64,000 nt of DNA from Methanofollis ethanolicus (GTDB lineage: Archaea; Halobacteriota; Methanomicrobia; Methanomicrobiales; Methanofollaceae): positions 806,001 through 870,000 of the forward strand of contig NZ_BCNW01000001.1 in assembly GCF_001571385.1 (NCBI RefSeq), read 5' to 3'. Below are positions 61,567 through 64,000 of the stretch, one piece after another (the first letter of the stretch is position 1; every line of letters begins with the position of its first letter). The position numbers were made by a program, and so were the translations under genes. Below the pieces are notes generated by a model. That model was not told the origin of the DNA. It made no database searches and worked only from the letters and a program-made list of their open reading frames with translations.

Positions 61567-61721
61567 GCCGGTCGGGAGTCTGCTGACCGTATTTTTTGCC
61601 CGTCCCTGCTGATGCCATGATCCGTGCGCAGTTCCGGGACATACGACGACAGAATTGAGACCTCTCTTTGCAGGGCCGGCTCTCCTCACTCTTTATATCC
61701 CCCCGCACCCTCAGGGGAGTG

Positions 61722-62609
61722 ATGACCCTCCGCGCCTACGCCGACCTGCTGCGCATCCAGTTCGCGTTTGCCTGGCCTCTCCTCTTCTGCTCCGGCCTCT
61801 TTCTTGCCTTCGGCACGTACGGCGGTTTTTCCTGGCCCCTGGTCGTCACGGCCGCCCTCATCGGCCTCTTCGGCTTCGAGGCCGGGATGGTGCTCAACGA
61901 CTACGTGGACCGGGAACGCGATAGGCGGGACGTCGAGGGGCGGCTGACGCGCTACTGGCGGCTCTTCGGGATAAGGCCCCTTGCCGCGGGAGAGATCAAG
62001 GCCGGGCACGCCCTCGCCCTCTTCCTCCTCCTCGCCCTCGTGGCGCTCGCTCTGACCGCCACCCTCCCGTACCCGCACTCCCTCTTCGTCGCCGGGGTCA
62101 TGGCGTACAGCTATGCCGTCGAGGTCTTTTACCAGCTGAAGAAGAGGGACCAGTCCTTCCCGGTCGCCCAGGTCGTCGGGCGGACGGACTTCGCCCTCTT
62201 CCCGGTGGCGGGCTACCTCGCCGCGGGGATGCCCGACCTGACCGCCCTCCTGTACTTTCTCTTCTTCTACCCCTACGCCCTCGCTCACCTGGGCGCGAAC
62301 GACCTGGTCGACGTGGAAAACGACCGGGCGCGGGGGATGCGGACTGTCCCCCTCCTCTACGGCACGCGGGCGGGCGTCCTCTGGGTCGCGGGGTTCACCG
62401 CCGTCCACGGCCTCACGGCCCTCCTCTTCGCCGGGGTGCTCGGGACGGTTGCGCGGGGCGGCCTCCTCCTCGGCTTTCTGCTGCTCGTCGTCGCGAACCT
62501 GGTCATCCTCCGGGACCGGACGCCCGAGGCAGCGATGCGGGTCTTGCCCCTCTGTCACCTGGCGATGGTGGTGTATGCCGCGGGGATGGTCCTCGGGGCG
62601 GCGGGGTGA
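61722..62609 (+). CDS. UbiA family prenyltransferase
   Basis: A 295-residue membrane prenyltransferase. Both Asp motifs are present: NDYVDRERDRRD near residues 54-65 and NDLVDVENDRARG near 190-205. The family includes geranylgeranylglyceryl-phosphate prenyltransferase for ether lipids and aromatic prenyltransferases; this one is not clearly assignable. CTTTATATCC at 61691-61700 makes the transcript leaderless. Confidence 0.88.
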   Translation: MTLRAYADLLRIQFAFAWPLLFCSGLFLAFGTYGGFSWPLVVTAALIGLFGFEAGMVLNDYVDRERDRRDVEGRLTRYWRLFGIRPLAAGEIKAGHALALFLLLALVALALTATLPYPHSLFVAGVMAYSYAVEVFYQLKKRDQSFPVAQVVGRTDFALFPVAGYLAAGMPDLTALLYFLFFYPYALAHLGANDLVDVENDRARGMRTVPLLYGTRAGVLWVAGFTAVHGLTALLFAGVLGTVARGGLLLGFLLLVVANLVILRDRTPEAAMRVLPLCHLAMVVYAAGMVLGAAG

Positions 62610-62916
62610 CCCTGCCGCGCGACAAAAGGCCGGCCCCCCGGCCCTGCCGCGGGCAGATCACTTTCGCCACGCTCTCTGAAAAGAAGCGCATAAATACTAT
62701 GATTTTACACATTCGGCGAGCTATGCTCTCCTTTATATCTCCTCGGACCTACCTACTCCTCGGTGCGGTGTCGCCCATTCCCCCGACCTTGTTTTGATGC
62801 GGCGGCCCCGCCCGGGAGTTGAAAAAAAACATGCGAGAGATATCTCGGGATGTCCCCGGCCGACAGGTCGCGGACGGCACGGCACGACCGAACACGCACG
62901 ACGAGGAGGCGGCGCG
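62610..62916. other. Intergenic region, possible left border of an integrated element
   Basis: It has two TATA-like boxes (ATAAATACT near 62690 and CTTTATATCTCC near 62730) without a following gene start, and an A-run near 62824-62831. A small RNA could be made here but nothing proves it. No tRNA or attachment repeat is visible. Confidence 0.4.
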
Positions 62917-63159
62917 ATGTGCCCCAGAAGGATAGACGGCAGCCTTCATGTTTCCCCGTGCTCCAACACCGGATCCAGGAAGACCGCCACATCTCCGTCG
63001 ACCCGTGAGGAGATAAACACCACAGAGCCGGTGCCCTTCTACCTGGTGCCGCAGGCGGTGGCGGGGGAGATGCGGCGCCTCGGCGGGGCGGTCAGCGAGG
63101 TCCACGTGAGGCGGGGCGCCCGGCACATGTACGCGGTCACGGTGGTGGTGCGGGAATGA
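62917..63159 (+). CDS. Small hypothetical protein of a putative integrated element
   Basis: An 80-residue protein with a polar N-terminal half and a C-terminal beta-alpha segment (VPQAVAGEMRRLGGAVSEVH, then VRRGARHMYAVTVVVRE). ACGAGGAGG lies about eight bases before the ATG. The stop overlaps the next gene (ATGA). I do not recognise the family; the coupling to a primase gene two positions on suggests a replication accessory. Confidence 0.6.
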   Translation: MCPRRIDGSLHVSPCSNTGSRKTATSPSTREEINTTEPVPFYLVPQAVAGEMRRLGGAVSEVHVRRGARHMYAVTVVVRE

Positions 63160-63455
63160 GTGCCACCCTCCGTCTCGGGTCCGACGACGCCGTCTACCTG
63201 CTCGTCGGCCGCGAGCGCTACCGGATCGCCCCCGATGACCTGCAGGACCTGATCGTCCACGGCCACGCGGTGCCGGTGACACGGGAGGGCCCGGCGATCG
63301 TGGGCCACGCGGCGGTGAACCCTGCCGGCCGTGCGGTGAAGGTCTTCACGGTCTCGGGCCACTTCATCGTGCCGCTCGTCTCGTTCCGCCGTGTCGCCAC
63401 GGGCGAGGCCAGGTCGGCCCCGCTCTTCCCCCTGGTGCCGGAGGGGTGGCGATGA
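63156..63455 (+). CDS. Small hypothetical protein of a putative integrated element
   Basis: A 99-residue beta-rich protein (DDAVYLLVGRERYRIAPDDL, GHFIVPLVSFRRVATGEA). Both ends overlap neighbours by four bases, so it is the middle of a coupled three-gene set. Function unknown. Confidence 0.65.
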   Translation: MSATLRLGSDDAVYLLVGRERYRIAPDDLQDLIVHGHAVPVTREGPAIVGHAAVNPAGRAVKVFTVSGHFIVPLVSFRRVATGEARSAPLFPLVPEGWR

Positions 63456-64000
63456 TCGCCGACGCTCTCGCCGCCCTGTTCTCCGGCGGCGTGGTGGAGG
63501 TGCGGGCCCTCGCGGACTTTGCCACGCACTCGGGCTACTTCGACGATTTCGCCCGCCTTGCGGCGGCGGCCGAGGCCCTGGACGCCGACCCGGAGGTCCG
63601 CGGGATCTATGTCACCCTCAACGTCGTGAACCCGGCCCTCCTCGCCCGCCGGGCGAACAGGGTGAAGATGCGTCTCTCGCGGAGCGACGCGACGACCGCG
63701 GACGCGGACATCCTCCGCCGCCGCTGGTTGCCCATCGACCTGGACCCGGTGCGGCCGAGCGGGGTGTCCTCGACCGAGGAGGAGCACGAGGCGGCCCTCA
63801 GGCGGGCCGACGCGATCGCCCTCTGGCTTGCTGAGCAGGGGTTCTCCGAACCTATCCGCGCCGACTCCGGGAACGGGGCGCACCTCCTCTACGCGATCGA
63901 CCTCGCGAACGACGACGAGGCGACGGCCCTGGTGAAGGGCGTGCTCGCCACCCTCGACGCGTTGTTCTCGGATGAGACGGTCACCGTCGACACGGCGAAC
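63452..64000 (+). CDS. Archaeo-eukaryotic primase-type protein, cut by the window end
   Basis: The first 183 residues of a longer protein. YVTLNVVNPALLARRANRVK, LPIDLDPVRPSGVSSTEEEH (catalytic D-x-D) and ADSGNGAHLLYAIDL are characteristic of primase-polymerase proteins encoded by plasmids and proviruses. A C-terminal helicase or DUF927-type domain would be expected beyond 64000. It is the strongest sign that an integrated replicon begins here. Confidence 0.78.
   Translation, partial: MIADALAALFSGGVVEVRALADFATHSGYFDDFARLAAAAEALDADPEVRGIYVTLNVVNPALLARRANRVKMRLSRSDATTADADILRRRWLPIDLDPVRPSGVSSTEEEHEAALRRADAIALWLAEQGFSEPIRADSGNGAHLLYAIDLANDDEATALVKGVLATLDALFSDETVTVDTAN

Noticed and set aside
1-64000. 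CRISPR array, suggested by a Cas4-like gene
   Set aside because: I found no series of short direct repeats with unique spacers and no other cas gene.

Overview
The window is about 64 kb of GC-rich chromosome from a methanogenic archaeon, most likely of the order Methanomicrobiales (a Methanofollis- or Methanoculleus-like organism; the genus is an inference). Support comes from archaeal ribosomal proteins (P1/L12, S3Ae, archaeal-type S15), a KEOPS Pcc1 subunit, HypF, a CooC-like Ni-insertion ATPase, TATA boxes about 25 bp ahead of leaderless or near-leaderless genes, PGF-pre-PGF, DUF3467, UPF0216 and TrmB families, and ATGA-coupled operons.

Layout. 1-5.9 kb: the stalk protein P1, an M24 peptidase, a cupin-hydrolase pair, an AT-richer HNH endonuclease and a lipoprotein hydrolase. 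6.4-9.9 kb: a two-gene heterodimeric ABC exporter. 10.6-16.2 kb: hypF, two winged-helix regulators and a zinc-finger superfamily-2 helicase. 16.9-21.4 kb: a methyltransferase with a bactofilin-like protein, then a conserved translation block (S3Ae, Pcc1, DHH phosphoesterase, S15). 21.6-24.6 kb: a large PAS/GAF histidine kinase. 24.7-27.2 kb: beside tRNA-Gly, a graveyard of mobile DNA with a broken GNAT gene, a twice-frameshifted fic gene, an integrase tail and a repeat remnant. 28-31.8 kb: an HD hydrolase, a class V aminotransferase, thiM and thiE. 32.1-37.5 kb: a sulfur/Fe-S island (nadA, a MoaD/ThiS-like carrier, an Ncs6-like thiolase, a Cys-containing HTH regulator, nifS, nifU, a MoeB/ThiF-like enzyme, moaE). 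38.2-42.1 kb: a small sulfite-reductase-like protein, a VapB-like antitoxin, an ACT protein, Sua5 and a nucleotidyltransferase. 42.1-48.4 kb: TrmB with an MFS transporter, a Cas4-like protein, a UbiB kinase, tRNA-Thr and cooC. 48.4-61.3 kb: a RibD-like reductase, a 1093-residue beta-helix surface protein, a ClC channel, a cation/proton antiporter, several small membrane proteins, an orphan DNA methyltransferase and a GNAT. 61.7-64 kb: a UbiA prenyltransferase, then the start of what looks like an integrated element ending in a cut-off primase.

Two signals stand out. First, a family of non-coding, hairpin-rich intergenic repeats of about 235-360 bp recurs at least nine times. They carry imperfect terminal inverted repeats (consensus near GGCTCTGTAGAAA). 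Two copies have exact 8-bp target duplications and one is inserted inside another, so they behave as MITE-like elements. One copy now supplies the stop codon of the HNH gene. A related second type has different termini. Second, an identical perfect 14-bp palindrome (TTCACAATTGTGAA) lies in the two divergent promoter regions of the sulfur/Fe-S island, ahead of nadA and the carrier protein and ahead of nifS-nifU. One of these regions also holds the start of a small HTH regulator with a C-x2-C-x9-C tail. This predicts an autoregulated Fe-S-responsive regulon.
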